A stretch of DNA of 64,000 bases from Ridgeia piscesae (Eukaryota > Annelida > Polychaeta > Sabellida > Siboglinidae): positions 100,001 through 164,000 of the forward strand of contig JAODUO010001627.1 in the NCBI GenBank assembly GCA_025642075.2, written 5' to 3'. Position numbers and translations under genes: made by a program. Below are positions 24,180 to 37,070 of this stretch, piece after piece (the first letter of the stretch is position 1; each line of letters opens with the position of its first letter). The notes beneath the pieces were generated by a model that saw only the letters and a program-made list of their open reading frames with translations, ran no database searches and was not told where the DNA came from.

Positions 24180-26750
24180 TGATTCGACAGCTACTTATAC
24201 ATGGATAGATCACTGCCGGACCACATATCAGAACATTGTCAGCTGCAACATTATACCGCGACATGCTGATAACGTAAGCGATCACTTGCCCCTCTGCCTA
24301 CAGAACAGAGTTCGCAGTGAACAGTGTCAACCCGCGGTGTTATCAACTGACGTCCCGTACGGTGTCACATGCAGATGGGACAACCTAGAGTGTACCAACG
24401 CGTATCGCGATATCATCCACAACAAGCTATCGACTATGCATATCCTGACGTATGATGCGAACGATGACAGTGATGCCGTACAGGGGCTCGTTGACTCTTA
24501 TGTTGTGCAACTGAACGATGCTATGCACGACGCTGCGATCGAAGCAGAAGCAAGGTGCAAACAGAAACACTGCAACAAACCAAAAACATATTGGTGCCCT
24601 GATCTCAGCCACCTATGAACCGTAAACGGTTCTGGTGGCGACTTTTGAATGACAATGATATACCTCGTGCCGGGGCCGTGTATGATACCTACAAATATAT
24701 CAAAAAGGTGTTCCGACATAGAATTAGACAGTACATAGATCGCTCAGTGAACAATAAATACCAGAAACGTAATGTTATGTTAAAGAACAGGAAACTATCT
24801 GCATTATGGAATGTAATCAAACAGCGAAGAATTACAAAAGTTAAATCATCTCTATGTGCCACATATTTTGGTGAATTCTATGGTGATGTTATGCAAGCTT
24901 TACCAGAATGTACTATTGAACAAACCCATCACAAACATACGGTAGAGCAATATTATAATGATAATTGTTATTTGGTGGGCACACATGAGGTAAATCAGGA
25001 TCAAATCGACATGATTATATATAATCTTCGTAAAAATAAATCACCGGGACTCGATGGTATAACTGCTGAACATCTTATTTATGGCAAATCCTCATTACTG
25101 TGTTCAATGCCTGCATCCCTATACACTCTTATACTATCCAGGGCATGCGTACCTACATTATTCACCACTTAATTGTTCCCATACTAAAGTAATCTACACC
25201 TAACCCGAACATTGCACATAATTATCGGCCAATTACTCTAAGCTATATACATACTAAGATGGTAGAAGCACTGATTTAACCAGAAACTCGTTTATCTGAC
25301 ACTCATTTTGGATTTCGCGAGAACCGAGGTACAGCATTTGCATGCAACTTACTAAATGATATTACATCTTATTTTAAATCTCAAAACAGACCTGTGTTCG
25401 TAGCCGCCCTTGATGCAGAAAAATGTTTTGATTCTATATGTCACGTGTCACTGTTTCTAAAGTTAATTCATGTTTTACCTATACCTAAGTGGTTACTATT
25501 GTATAACTGGTATAATTAGCTGAATGATGTAGTCAAATGGAATGGTTCATATAGTAAATCGTTTTGTGTAACACGTAGTACACGACAAGGAAGCGTTCTC
25601 TCGCCGTATCTATTTAACATTTTTATTAATCAACTTTTACTAGATTTGAATAACTGTGACGCAGGCGTCAGAATAGGTGATACACTGTACAATTATATGG
25701 ATTATGCCGACGATATGACCTTATTCTCAACAAATGTTCAAGATCTACAGAACCTAATTGATGTATGTGTTGCATATAGCAAAAGGTGGAGATTCAAATT
25801 TGGGGTTTAAAAATCGAAATGCATGATTGTTGGAAAGTGTTCGTTATACCAAGACCCAAAGTGGAGGCTTGGTGACAAATGTCTATGTAATGAAGAATCG
25901 GTAACGTGTTTAATCGTGGTGGTAATAATGCCAGCCATGTCACCAACAGACTAACAAAATGCAGACAGTCATTTTATGGACTTGGTAGTGCCGGTATGTT
26001 ATACCCAGGAGCCACTCCTGATGTTCAAGCGTATCTGTATAAATGTATATGTCAACCCACGTTAACATACGGTTTAGAATGCATGAGCAGCACCGCCCTC
26101 CAATTGCGTCGACTTGAATCTGTACAGAGTAGATTAATTAAACAGTCTTGGATTAACTACACTATCACACAACACAGCCTTACTTAAAGCACTAAATATT
26201 GAAAAGATCGAAGATATTGTAAACAGAAATGTGTTATCCTTGTATAATAGAATTTTTAAAGTTGAAAGTCCAGCGCGTCGACTGATGCAGCACTTATTGT
26301 TTCGTTATATATTTTTATGGTAAAACGGTACCTGGAAGCCTGTTGGATAGGGTGGTATCTACGGGCGAGTCACCAACTATACGAGCCTTTAATTATCAAC
26401 ATGTACACAAAACTAGTGTGACAAATAATGATGGTCTTGTTGACTCGATTAGACTCCCTTTTATTTACCGATAATTTTACAAAGCCATATTCACATGAAC
26501 ATCTTTTAGTTCATTTGTTAACCACTGCACTCTAATATATTACGAGTCTCTTTATTTTAACTGATATACACTGAGTTTTATATATTATATCATGCCACTG
26601 TATGTATTGTTGCTATTTATATTATTTTATCAGGTTTTTATTCTTCACCGTATGACCTTTATATGTGAATGTACGTATGAATATGTATGCAATGTTTTTT
26701 CTCCGGCAACGGAGGCTGAATAAATTAACAATTAAGCCAAGCTAAACGCT
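24180..26750 (+). pseudogene. 5'-truncated LINE inserted in element 1
   Basis: The plus-strand signal begins in the last part of an endonuclease (TYTWIDHCRT and VSDHLPLCL, about 24190-24300). A connector follows (24286-24618 and 24615-25172), ending in KNKSPGLDGITAEHLIYG. The RT then continues through several frames and stops: NYRPITLSY, FVAALDAEKCFDSI, STRQGSVLSPYLFNIFIN, and an intact YADD at 25703-25714. The post-RT part is 25906-26187 (QPTLTYGLEC). The 3' end is near GCTGAATAAATTAACAATT. At least four in-frame stops or frameshifts make it dead, although YADD survives. It is a family distinct from the other LINEs here; the clade is not settled. Confidence 0.85.
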
Positions 26751-27104
26751 ATACTACAGCAATCAAATATTTGAAACGTCAACATGACATTCACATAATC
26801 AATTATGTAATATACTTGTCGCAAAAAAGCGAAGAGTTACAGCAAGGCGCTCAGCAGGTGGTATTGCATCGCGCATGTCTGTGTCTTTGTGGACGGTTAA
26901 CGGCGAAGAATATATTGAAATTGCTGTGTATCCATCCAGACAAAGTTTGCAAATGTTCTGGGGCCCTCCACTTTAATTTCCTTCATCAGAGCATGAAATG
27001 CGCCGAACTGCTGGCGCCGCACGTTTTCGTTTCTTCAGCTTTTCTTCGTCATGAATTTGCTGCAGCAAAGCCAATGTACCGAGCAAAATTGCATGATCTT
27101 TTTC

Positions 27105-27141
27105 ACTGCTGCTGATGCTGCTGCTACTGCTGCTGCTGCAT
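27105..27141. repeat. (CTG)n trinucleotide run
   Basis: Imperfect CTG repeat. The plus-strand frame that ends at it (26771-27115) has no domain I recognise. Confidence 0.85.
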
Positions 27142-27247
27142 CAGTCAGCCATTGCCGCAAACAAGCACGTGTGCGTCTGTAAAGGCCTTCGCCTTATCAA
27201 GCAACTCTCCTACTCGATTGTTTCGCTACGACTACGTGTGTCATGCA

Positions 27248-27285
27248 CTCGTACGAGTGATTCGTACGAGGCACTCGTACGTGTA
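27248..27285. repeat. Cluster of CGTACG palindromes
   Basis: CACTCGTACGAGTG, TCGTACGA and CTCGTACG occur within about 40 bp as overlapping palindromes with CTCGTACGAG cores. Confidence 0.8.
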
Positions 27286-27890
27286 TCATCCCCTTTAAGA
27301 AAATACGACAAAGTGACACAGCTATCGCGGTGAAACATTATCATGTTTAACATTTACAATACGCTACAATGCAAACGTTATACATTGTGAAAACATGCCT
27401 CTCTATATCGTTGAGGAGGTAAAGTCTTAGGAAATTCATATCGTAAAATACGAAAGTGTTATACGTTTTCCGAATGAAAAACTAAAAAGATTACTAAGTT
27501 ACCAAGTTAATTTGGTAACAATTTTGAAAACGTCGCTCTTTCCATCTCGTTCAAGCGGTAAATGTTATGAAATCACCACTTAGTAAAATATGAATAGTTG
27601 AAAAGGTTATCGCGTCGAAACACTGAAATATTCAGACGCCACATATATAACGCTATGAAATGGAGAAGCATTACGAAATGCTACGTAGTTAGCACATTGA
27701 CTCAGTCAAATAACAAAACTTGGTAAAACTATCGCCTCGAAACTCAAAATGTTACGTTACGACTATGGACGAAGGCGTAATTTGGCAAGAAATTGAGTCA
27801 TGGTCGTAATCTGGCCCGCCATTTTTACGGAAGTTGTGTTTTGAACGTGGTAGGATGCATCATTTTAACGGAAGTTATGGTATGCACGTG
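27280..27890. repeat. Internal direct repeats of element 1 (right part)
   Basis: Further copies of the unit seen at 23420-24150 (ATCGCGTCGAAAC near 27610, TTACGAAATGCTACG near 27670, and a third weaker copy near 27735). The LINE therefore split one repeat field. Confidence 0.7.
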
Positions 27891-27938
27891 AAATAAAACT
27901 GTCCTAGCCTTGTGTGTATGGGTTGCGCAATGACATGT

Positions 27939-28947
27939 AAATTGCCTATGTGGAGCACGTCACCTATGTGACCTACATGCTGAACATGGTGAGATAGTGA
28001 CCTATACTGGATGTTGTCTGAAGACATTGCGCACGCGCAATGACCTAAATCGGTTACCCATTACCAGAAGATGACAAACATGATTACGTGTCCAATGTCT
28101 TTTGTCACTGACCTGTTTTGTAGAATAAAGATAAATACAAACGCCATGTTTTACCATAGGAGACATATAAAATAAAGCATCCCTTACAAGGATAGACAAT
28201 AAAAGTGGAGGCTTAGAAAATAAAGCATACCTTACAAGGATAGATTATGAAAGTTGTCACGGGACAACTTGGGTGACGGCATAACAACAACAATTATTTG
28301 TGTAACAAGAGTGCCTATACATGACACAACGGGGACCTGGTTAAACGCTTATCATAACAGGAGAAAGAACAAGCAACACGGTTTATACTGGGTTACGAAG
28401 GCCCCGTGAGAATGACGACCTCGCAGTGCCAGGTCTCCCCGGCTTCAAGAGAGAAAACGGAATCACAACGCGTGCGTCTTCAGCCGCGCCCACATATTTT
28501 CACTATATAAAAATAAGACACGTATATTGAGTTTTTAGTTCACAGCATATCCGTCAAATGGCTCCACTTGTTCTTTGAGCTTGTTTGTAGTTGACCACAT
28601 ATCTGCCAGAGGCGCTACATGACCTTTGACACCTATTAACCTTTGGACAGTATTAGTTGATGACATATCCGTTTGGTGGCATCACTTGTTCTTTCACCTA
28701 GTTTCTAGTTCACCACATATCTGCTAGGGGGTGCTACATGACCTTTGATAATTTTTAAATAAGACGCGAATTTTGGACAGTACTAATTCTTGAACTGTCA
28801 GCAAGGGGGCGCTACATGGCTACTGCACCAACATTTCAATAGCAATCCGCTAGGGGGCGCTACATTGCATTTAACCTTCCTCCCTCCCTCCCTTCCAATG
28901 CGTTTCATCCGCTCCCCCGTATCACGATTGGTACCTACTATACTACT
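27939..28947. repeat. Right TIR of element 1
   Basis: Inverted partner of 22440-23403. It carries the palindrome ATTGCGCACGCGCAATG near 28025-28042, a local tandem duplication near 28155-28245 (AATAAAGCAT.CCTTACAAGG twice), and four subterminal tandem units up to the terminal CTACTATACTACT. Confidence 0.85.
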
Positions 28948-28953
28948 CACGTA
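28948..28953. repeat. 6-bp target-site duplication, right copy (CACGTA)
   Basis: Matches 22434-22439 exactly. Confidence 0.7.
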
Positions 28954-29107
28954 TACCATCAGCTGACACCGTACCAAGTTATCGTACCTGTCGTCAGGAA
29001 TCCAATAATGCTAAACCACATCTTATTCTGCGGTGATGTCCGATAATATGATCTAAAATAAACATCAAAATTTGTTAAATTATTTTATTTTTTATTTAAT
29101 AACTTCT

Positions 29108-29283
<176 letters not shown>

Positions 29284-29432
29284 AATAAACAAATTAATAA
29301 ATATAGAGCTTCTAAAAATCATAATGTATAAACTAAACTTATCGATGAATGGTTATATCAAATACAATTAATACATTAATAATTAATACTAATGTAAAAT
29401 TTAAAACATTATCGCAGAAACTATTAGTATCG

Positions 29433-29729
29433 TTAAAATAAATTACACAATACAACTAATCTGCATATGCACTTTTTTTTAATTAGACTTAGATCAAGTG
29501 CGTCTATAAGGTGCCAAAATTCCGTCAGATTATTCCACTGGCGCGGTGCCGCCTCTGAAAAGTTACGCCGATCATATCGTTCTAAATTACAGCATGGTAC
29601 TCTCAGCAGACAGCTTCTTACGAAAGGAAGCTGGCAGCACGGCGTGTATTTAAAAATCGTATGGTATTCAGGTGCGATACCGTGTTCGCTCGGAACGTCA
29701 AAGCCATCGACGGGGAAATTATAGTGCAA
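29433..29729 (-). pseudogene. LINE 3'-terminal coding fragment
   Basis: A 98-residue minus-strand frame reads VPCCNLERYDRRNFSEAAPR followed by QWNNL, then a short tail with an ALDLSLIKKK helix. This is the last coding block of CR1/L2-group LINEs (SFxxAAPxxWNxLP). Only the 3' end is present, as is usual for 5'-truncated insertions. It abuts the left arm of long-TIR element 3, and that contact probably removed the element's outer terminus. Confidence 0.78.
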
Positions 29730-30350
29730 AGTGCAAATATTGGTACCCTGGGTCTTTTGGGTGGGGGTGTGACGTCACAAATAGGTTAAGGTAAAAAAAA
29801 CAGGTCATGGTCACGCAGCACCTCTAGCGGATAGGTGGTGAACTATAAACTAGGTGAAATTACAAGTGGCGCCTTTCGAACAGGTCGTGAATTAGTACGG
29901 TCAAAATTCGTGTCTTATTTTGAAAAGTAGGTTATATGGATCAACTGTCATAACGGAGGAGAGGTGGTGAACAAGTGGTGCCCATTGACGGATATGACAT
30001 GAACTAACACTCCCCCCAATTTCGTTTTATTTTTAAACTAGGTCTAAAAATAATCAACATGTCAAGAAGCGCCCCTGCAGTAGTTGTCATCAACTATACA
30101 ATTGAGTAAAGGAGAAAGGTCAAATGTAAATGTCAAAGAGCAACAACGTTAGATTCAAATATCATGATCACGTTGGGTACTTAGACCATTTGGGTCACTT
30201 TCCTAATGCAGGTCACCTACATAGCATTGCGCATGACCAATGTTATAATTCGAATCTCTACAGAGAATACATCATAGGTAAAAACTATTGCGCATGCGCA
30301 ATGTTACACTTTTCTATCTATCTGATGCTGTTCCCCGCTTACTCAAGTTG

Positions 30351-30353
30351 CAT

Positions 30354-30401
<48 letters not shown>
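30351..30401. repeat. (TA)n microsatellite
   Basis: TA array immediately inside the left arm of element 3. Confidence 0.95.
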
Positions 30402-30404
<3 letters not shown>

Positions 30405-31159
30405 TTCTTCTTCCGCGAGTAAGGTGAATATTACTATTGACTATCCTATTAACGAAACGAAGAAGATCGTGCACGCGGTGTCACTGTTGTTTCGAAACTA
30501 CGCTGCAACGGAGGCGAGATAGACCACTCTAGTCAACGCCAAATGTTACGGAGAATAGCAGCCAGTGTATTGCATCCTCTTTACCATGCACCCAACTTTG
30601 CATATATCGAGGATCTTCCTCAATTGTCGTCTTCCGATCCTAAAAATTGAAACTTAGATTTCAATATCATCACCACTTCATTCAACTACCAACAAATCCA
30701 GGAATAAAATAAGATGTCCCATTCAACGAAATAATGATCGGTCCCGAAAAAGAAATACACGTACTCGAAGTACTAATAAACCCACATATTCCATATAAAG
30801 AGAGAGACACTTCCTCTTCCTCCAGTAATCCACTACCGTCAATTATGTGTAATTACGTTTCCAGTTTCCCATATGTTGATATGTAATCAATAGTTTCAAA
30901 ATAATAATGTAATACACTGTGTCTATGACATAGTGATTCAAACCAGGCAGTTCTAGGCATGTATGCCAGTATCACTATGGGTTGCGATGTAACCGTCAAC
31001 GAAGTAATACGTGTATCTGCCACATAGTCAACGAAACCAGGCTAATATAGACCCGCTTTCCTATTTCGTGTTGTGTTTATGTTACATAACCACCTACGTG
31101 TTAAACCACACAAGCACCAACGCCTAAAACATATAATACAAAATGAAAACATACTAATC

Positions 31160-32320
31160 GTGCAGTCATAAAAGTGCATTTTGAAAACAGCTTTAATCGC
31201 TTGAAAAACGATATAAAAATGCCTGGAAAGTTATTAATGATTTTTTTTTAACTACCATTACTTTTACAGACAATGATACAAAAATAACTGATAAAAAGGG
31301 TATTGCATACCAAACTAAATAATTACTTTACAAATATAGGACAGTCCAAGGGATTAAATGCAAAAGTAGCAGAAAATACAATTATTATTTAAATAAAACT
31401 GTACCGTCTGCATTAACTTTTGAATATGTTGATGAAGAAAAGCTAAACATAACACTTAAGAAATCCCGTTTATTACTCTGGTGTATTCCCAGAAAAACTG
31501 GAAATTATAACATTTATTTCTATATTTAAGAAAGATGATCCATCCTTATTTGAAAACAACAGACCAATCTCTCTTCTTCCTACCATTTCTAAAGTATTAG
31601 AGAAACTTATATTTATACAACTGAATTCATATTTCAACGAAAGGAATTTTCTAAATGATAATCAGTATGGTTTTAAAGCTAACTATTCAACAGAAAACGC
31701 TGCGCTTAAGTTAATTGATAGAATTGTGGCTAAAATGGATAACACTGATATACCTTTAATGCATTTCTCGACCAATCAAAGGTATTTGACACTATTGATC
31801 ATAACATTTTACAAAATAAATTAGCATACTATGGCTTAAATGGCCCAGTCTTGCATTTATTCAAAGGTGACTTACAAAACAGAAAACAATATACTGAAAT
31901 TGAACAAATAAACTTACCTACAACAGACATCTTACCTACAACATTCAGTGTCCCACAAGGTTCTGTCCTAGGACAACTATTGTTTATAATTTATATAAAA
32001 GACTTTTCACAGGACCGTCAATTATTTAATTTGTTGATGTATACAGATGACACTACATTATCTACCTCTTAAAATTCTCTGAGCGAAAAGATACTCCAAA
32101 ATACAATTACAGAAACAATAATAAAATAAGAACTTTGTAAAATTAATGAATAAAATATTGCTAAATATTATGAAATTGTTGTTAAATAAAACCAAAACTA
32201 AATATATGGTTTCCGTATGCCTAATAAACATATGCAAGCTCTTACACTTAAAACAGATTAAAACACTACGCTGCAGTGTGGACCAATTCAACGCCATGCT
32301 AAATTATACGTCATCTAGAC
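31160..32320 (+). pseudogene. Decayed LINE, Jockey/CR1-like RT
   Basis: Plus strand. The connector reads FNRLKNDIKNAWKVIND near 31185. The RT then runs from 31430: DPSLFENNRPISLLPTISKV, NDNQYGFKANYSTENAALKL, a frame break at the first catalytic Asp block (HFSTNQRY where a LDLSKAFD-type block is expected, near 31770), SVPQGSVLGQLLFIIYIKDF (31851-32072) and YTDDTTLS for YADDT. Thumb remnants follow to about 32320. It is the same family as the copy at 63060-63990. Frameshifts and the YTDD substitution indicate an inactive copy. Confidence 0.82.
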
Positions 32321-32337
32321 GGAAGTGCATTAGCCGA

Positions 32338-32339
<2 letters not shown>

Positions 32340-32387
<48 letters not shown>
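32340..32387. repeat. (TA)n microsatellite
   Basis: TA array just after the LINE fragment. Confidence 0.95.
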
Positions 32388-32389
<2 letters not shown>

Positions 32390-32504
32390 TTCCATGTATT
32401 TTTCACAATGTTTGTACGCCCCTATAATACGGCGATTTAGAAATGCTGCTTGTAATAAAAATATATCATTATTTTGGCTTAGCGTGTCGCCGTTTAGGAT
32501 ACAA

Positions 32505-32566
32505 GTCAAAACGGCGTTTTGGATAGGGATTGGAAATCAATTAAGTTGGATTGTCGCCGTTTTGAC
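32505..32566. repeat. 12-bp inverted repeat with CGCCGTTT motif cluster
   Basis: GTCAAAACGGCG and its complement CGCCGTTTTGAC are separated by 38 bases. Two further GYCGCCGTTT/GTTGCCGTTT copies flank them (near 32485 and 32570). Confidence 0.75.
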
Positions 32567-33439
32567 GTGTTGCCGTTTATACATACATACATACACACAC
32601 ATCTGAAATCAATATCCTTGTTAAATGTACATAAGTGTTAACCCCGTGCTATCGAATGTAATACAAAGGTCTTCATATTATTTACACAGCGACATTAGTA
32701 GAATACCAAATAATAAATTGTGTTGTATGGTGTTTATCTTAACAGTGTTCAAACAATGCAGTTTGGATGTAATAGGTAACTGATATGATGATCAAAATGC
32801 ATGTATACATAAACCAATGCCCACGTCCTAGCCAAATCATTCATACTTTAATGTGAAAACAATCATTTTCTAAAATAGTCAAACTTGTGTCTTGTGTTTT
32901 GTTTGTAAAAAAATGAGGATGTATATAATTATGCTAATTGTATGTCTAAGTTATAATTATAATTGTTATAATAATCGATGTTTATATAACTTTTGCAAAG
33001 AACTTTTTCGAAACGACTCTTTCTTAAGTTTGGAGTCCATTATTTCTCCTATGTTTTGAAATGTTTGAAACTTGGCATCCATAACTGTTATGTTCAATAT
33101 GGTCTAGTCCCTGGCTGACACGTTCAGATGAACACCCTGACTTATGTGGGAAGTATGCAGCTTTGTAAAATGTACGAAAGACCACTGTATAGCGACAACA
33201 TGTATTTTTCAAATAAAAATAGTTTCGCACCTCTACGTACAGAAGAGCGTAACACTGATAAACTCGGTATAGGTTTTGATTTTAGCGGAGCGCCCAACAT
33301 AAACAGTACATTTGTTTCTTCATATATCGACCTCCTTGTCATTCCCATTCTTCTGAAATGCCACATAATTGACCCCTGTACTTTTACACTTCTGATTATT
33401 GTTGCGGCATCCCACCATACAACGATGCTTTCCTCACAT

Positions 33440-36400
33440 TATAATAATAATAATAATATTTGTTTGTATAGCGCCACATCCATAATCGTTCGTGGCGCAT
33501 CAAAACATATTACAATTAAACGACATAAAAAGATATATGTATACAATATGACAAATACTAATGTATTAAAATAAATGTAAAAAAGATATGTATATGTAAA
33601 TAAATAAATAAAATTACGTACTAGTCATAAAAATACATAATAATCGGTCTAGTGTATAATTATATTACAATTATACTGATAACTGACGGTATAGGTATAA
33701 TTTATTAGTAATAAATAGTTTAGTATATGTTAAAACGGTTAATATAATAATAATAATTACGTAACAATAATGCAAATAAATAAGTGTATAACTATGTATT
33801 GATAATATTACCAAATAATCTAGTAAAATAAGATATAATGTTCATGTCTAATTACACTAATAAGCAATACGACAAAAATGTGTTTGAAGCTGGTGAGATT
33901 GTCACAAGTCTTAATGTCCGTTGGTAAATTGTTCCATAGGGACGCAACAGCGACAGCGAACGAGCAGTCTCCAGCTTTGGTACGGGTACGCTTCACTTCT
34001 AACTTGTTATTGTTCGCAGAGCGCAGTGTTCTTGTCGGTTGATATGGGCACACGAGTTCACACAAATACACTGGCGCGTCGTTGTGCATGGCTTTGTAAG
34101 TGAATACAAGTAGCTTGAAATCAACTCTGCACACAATGGGCTGCCAGTGAAGTTCGCGTAACAAGAGTGTGCCACTGTCGCTACGCGGGCTACGCATAAT
34201 CAACATTGTAGCCGTGTTATGTATACGCTGAAGACGGGCGATGTTAACTGCAGACGTACCGTATAAGAGTGCGTTACAGTAGTCAAGCCGTGATGTAATA
34301 ATGGCATTGACAACGCGTTCCTTTGTCTGTCTGGGAAGAAAGCGGCTAATATGATTAATGTTGCGCAGGTAGAAAGAACAAACACTGATAGTTTGCGACA
34401 CTTGCTTTTTCATGTCAAGGTGCCTATCAATGCAAACACCAAGACACTGAACACAAAGCGAAGCCGTAATTGAAGACATACCAACGCGAATCACACTTTT
34501 ATCCACGATTGCATATTCGGAAGATATTGTGTCTTGCCATCGTCCATGAACATAGAATTCCGTGCCATCCAGACTTTTTCCTCATCTAAACAATCTTCCA
34601 TTTGCTTAACTGCAGCCGATAATGCAGAATGGTTCAAGTCAAAATGAGCATATACCTGTAAATCATCGGCATACTGATGGAAGAATAGTCCATGGGCTCG
34701 TATGATGTCACCGATAGGTTGGACGTATAACGAAAACAGCAGTGGCCCAAAGATAGAGCCTTCCGGGACACCTCTCGTTAGAGTAGTTGTGCTCGACGAC
34801 TGGTCACCGATTACCACTCGCTGCGTCCTCTCTTTCAGATATGATATCACCCAGTCCAGTGTTTTGCCAACAAAGCCGTAGCGCAAACGTAACCGCCTAA
34901 TCAATATGTTATGGTCGATCGTATCGAAGGCGGAACTGAAATCAACGAGAAGCAAGATTGCTCCTTGTTTTTTGTCCATTGCTGTTTTGACGGCACTTAT
35001 AACATACAGCAGTGCAGTTTCTGTCGAATGTTTTTTCCGATACGCTGACTGAAAGGACTCCACCATTTGCTGATCAGATACATGCGACATTATCCTAAGC
35101 GCGACCACTTTCTCAATTACTTTGGATAATTGAGTGAGGTTACTCAATGGTCGGTAACTGCTCACGGTGTCTTTGCCCAGTGATGCTTTCTTTAAAAGTG
35201 GTCGGACAATTGCATGCTTCAACGACTTCGGCATCTTTCCCTCGTCCAGAGAAGCATTTTTGATCCGTGTGATGGCAGGCACAATACCGGTGATGTTGTC
35301 AGTGAGCTGATTTGCAGGCAGAGGATCTAACACGCACGTTTTCTTAGTAGCACAACAAATCGCTGTGATCTCTGTGCTCGTTGTTCGATCAAACACATCA
35401 ATACAGTCAGTGAAACAACGTCTTTCGTCTGATGGCCTATCGACGTCGTTGAAACACTGCAGACCTGATAGGAGATTGTCAATCTTTCCACGAAAGAAAC
35501 GAGAAAATAATTCGCATCCTTGGGCGGCCAAACGGAATTCAGGTTGTTGCTGTACCCGCTGACCATCGAGCGATCTCGGTAGACGAAACATGTTTTGTTG
35601 CTTGCCTTTTCCAGTTGATTTCGAAAATAATCCGTGTTGCGTGCGGATATCAGCGCAGTACATTCATCCCGGGCAGTGACGTATAATTGTCGATGAATCT
35701 CCAGTTTTGATCTTCTCCACACATTCTCATGATTTCGCTTTTTATTCCTGGCGACATCGATGTCAGTGTCATACCAGGGGTGTGGTGTTGTGTCTCGTAC
35801 CCGCACGTTACGCCATGGGGCATGGTTGTCACGGCAATTGGTGAGACAGGTGTTATACACATGTACCAATTCATCAGCGTGTCGATCATTTGTGCATGCA
35901 CACATGTCTCTACACACCGACGTAATGTCCCTTCGTAGTGCGTCAGTATCAATGTTTTTAAAGTCCCGCTTTGTGATCGTGTTGGTTTGTACTTCAGGCT
36001 TCAGAGCTCTAAGTTTGAGTTCAATGCGATGGTGATCTGACAGAGAGTCGGGATGCACAGTAACGGACGAGATGAAGTTGTCGTCAGTCTGACTCACTAC
36101 GAGATCAAGGATATGTCCAGTTTGATGTGTTGACGAATGTACGTTTTTGGTTAGGTTGTGCGATTCAAGCAATGTGCGCAGTGGTTCGGACTTGAGCTTA
36201 TCGTCGAAATGACGGTTAAAATCGCCAACGATGACAGTAGGAATAACGGAGATGGATGCTTCGATGAATAGCTGCTCTAGTTCTGCGTAAAAGTCCGATA
36301 ATGTTCCAGATGTCTTGCTTGTTGCAGGCGGGTGATAAACGACCCATAAATTGTATTTCAACAAGAACGGGTTGGTGAATTGCAGAAGGATAAGTTCAAT

Positions 36401-37070
36401 GGTTGTGAAATGCAGCTTTGGGAGGATCTTAGTGTTGTACGTGTTCCGATACACTACGGCAACTCCGCCGCCACGACCACGAGGACGTGTCACATGATGG
36501 AATGTGTAGCCGGGAGGCAAAAGTTCAGTCACGATCGCTTCGTCTCCGGTTTGTTTTAGCCATGTCTCGGTGATTTCCAAAATATCCCAATCGTGCTGGA
36601 TAATTTCCCCGTTTATAGCGAGTGTCTTATTTTTGACCGATCTAGCGTTTATCAACGCCAAGTTCGTGTAGCAATCGTTGCCAACAATTTGGCTAGTTGA
36701 CAGTTTCACGTGGTTAATGTTATTGTTGTTAACGCCGTATTGGTGGAACGTCGGTGTAAAGCCGGGTCGACGTCCGATCATTGGACGTATTGTTCGTTGG
36801 CGATTGCAATTACGGCCGGCTCTGCATCCTCGAGTGACTCCACAAATTCCATTATCCTTTATTGCGTCGAACAAAGGTTGTGGTAGCTTGCCGCCACTGA
36901 CAGCAGCATTGTTACAGTCGAATAGTTCCCGCCGTGTGTAGGTCACCATAGGTGCAGGTATGCCATCCGAATAAAAGTCACAGAAATACACAGAAATACA
37001 CACAAATAACATAGCAGAACAGTTCCGTGCATCCAGGGTAATGTTATTAAAACGATGGTCCAGTCTCACC
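33440..37070 (-). pseudogene. Nearly complete L2/CR1-type LINE
   Basis: Three long minus-strand frames make one ORF2. Frame 35327-37069 (580 residues) has an N-terminal YTRRELFD and RGCRAGRNC region, then the endonuclease: LALINARSV, LEITETWL, GGGVAVVYR, VIVGDFNRHFD, ILDLVVSQ and SDHHRIELK. Frame 34491-35663 has the RT: VSSYRPLSNL, LLVDFSSAFDTIDHNIL, GVPEGSIFGPLLFSLYV and FHQYADDLQVY. Frame 33820-34506 has the C-terminal part (LGVCIDRHLDM, TSRLDYCNALLYG, LWNNLP). The tail reads GGCGCTATACAAACAAATAT with an ATT repeat near 33440. Two frame changes (near 35650 and 34500) disrupt it, but catalytic YADD and most motifs are intact, so it is among the youngest-looking insertions here. It sits inside element 3. 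Confidence 0.93.

Larger units (their letters stand above)
22440..28947. mobile_element. Long-TIR DNA element 1 (6-bp TSD)
   Basis: A 6.5-kb element with about 1-kb inverted arms. The left terminus is AGTAATATAGTAGGTACC and the right, complemented, is AGTAGTATAGTAGGTACC, with CACGTA duplicated outside. The centre holds diverged direct repeats (23420-24150, 27280-27890) and a 5'-truncated LINE (24180-26750) that must be a later insertion. No polymerase, integrase or transposase of its own is readable. Six-base duplications, long TIRs and an initial AG recall Polintons/Mavericks, whose TIR-only derivatives exist, but other integrase-like superfamilies are possible. Element 2 (39183-46794) shares termini and TIR content. 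Confidence 0.75.

Noticed and set aside
26771..27115. 114-codon plus-strand frame
   Set aside because: No motif; it ends in a CTG run and lies in the repeat core of element 1.
33128..33574. 148-codon plus-strand frame
   Set aside because: No recognisable domain and partly overlaps the simple ATT tail of the LINE; the antisense frame is equally open.
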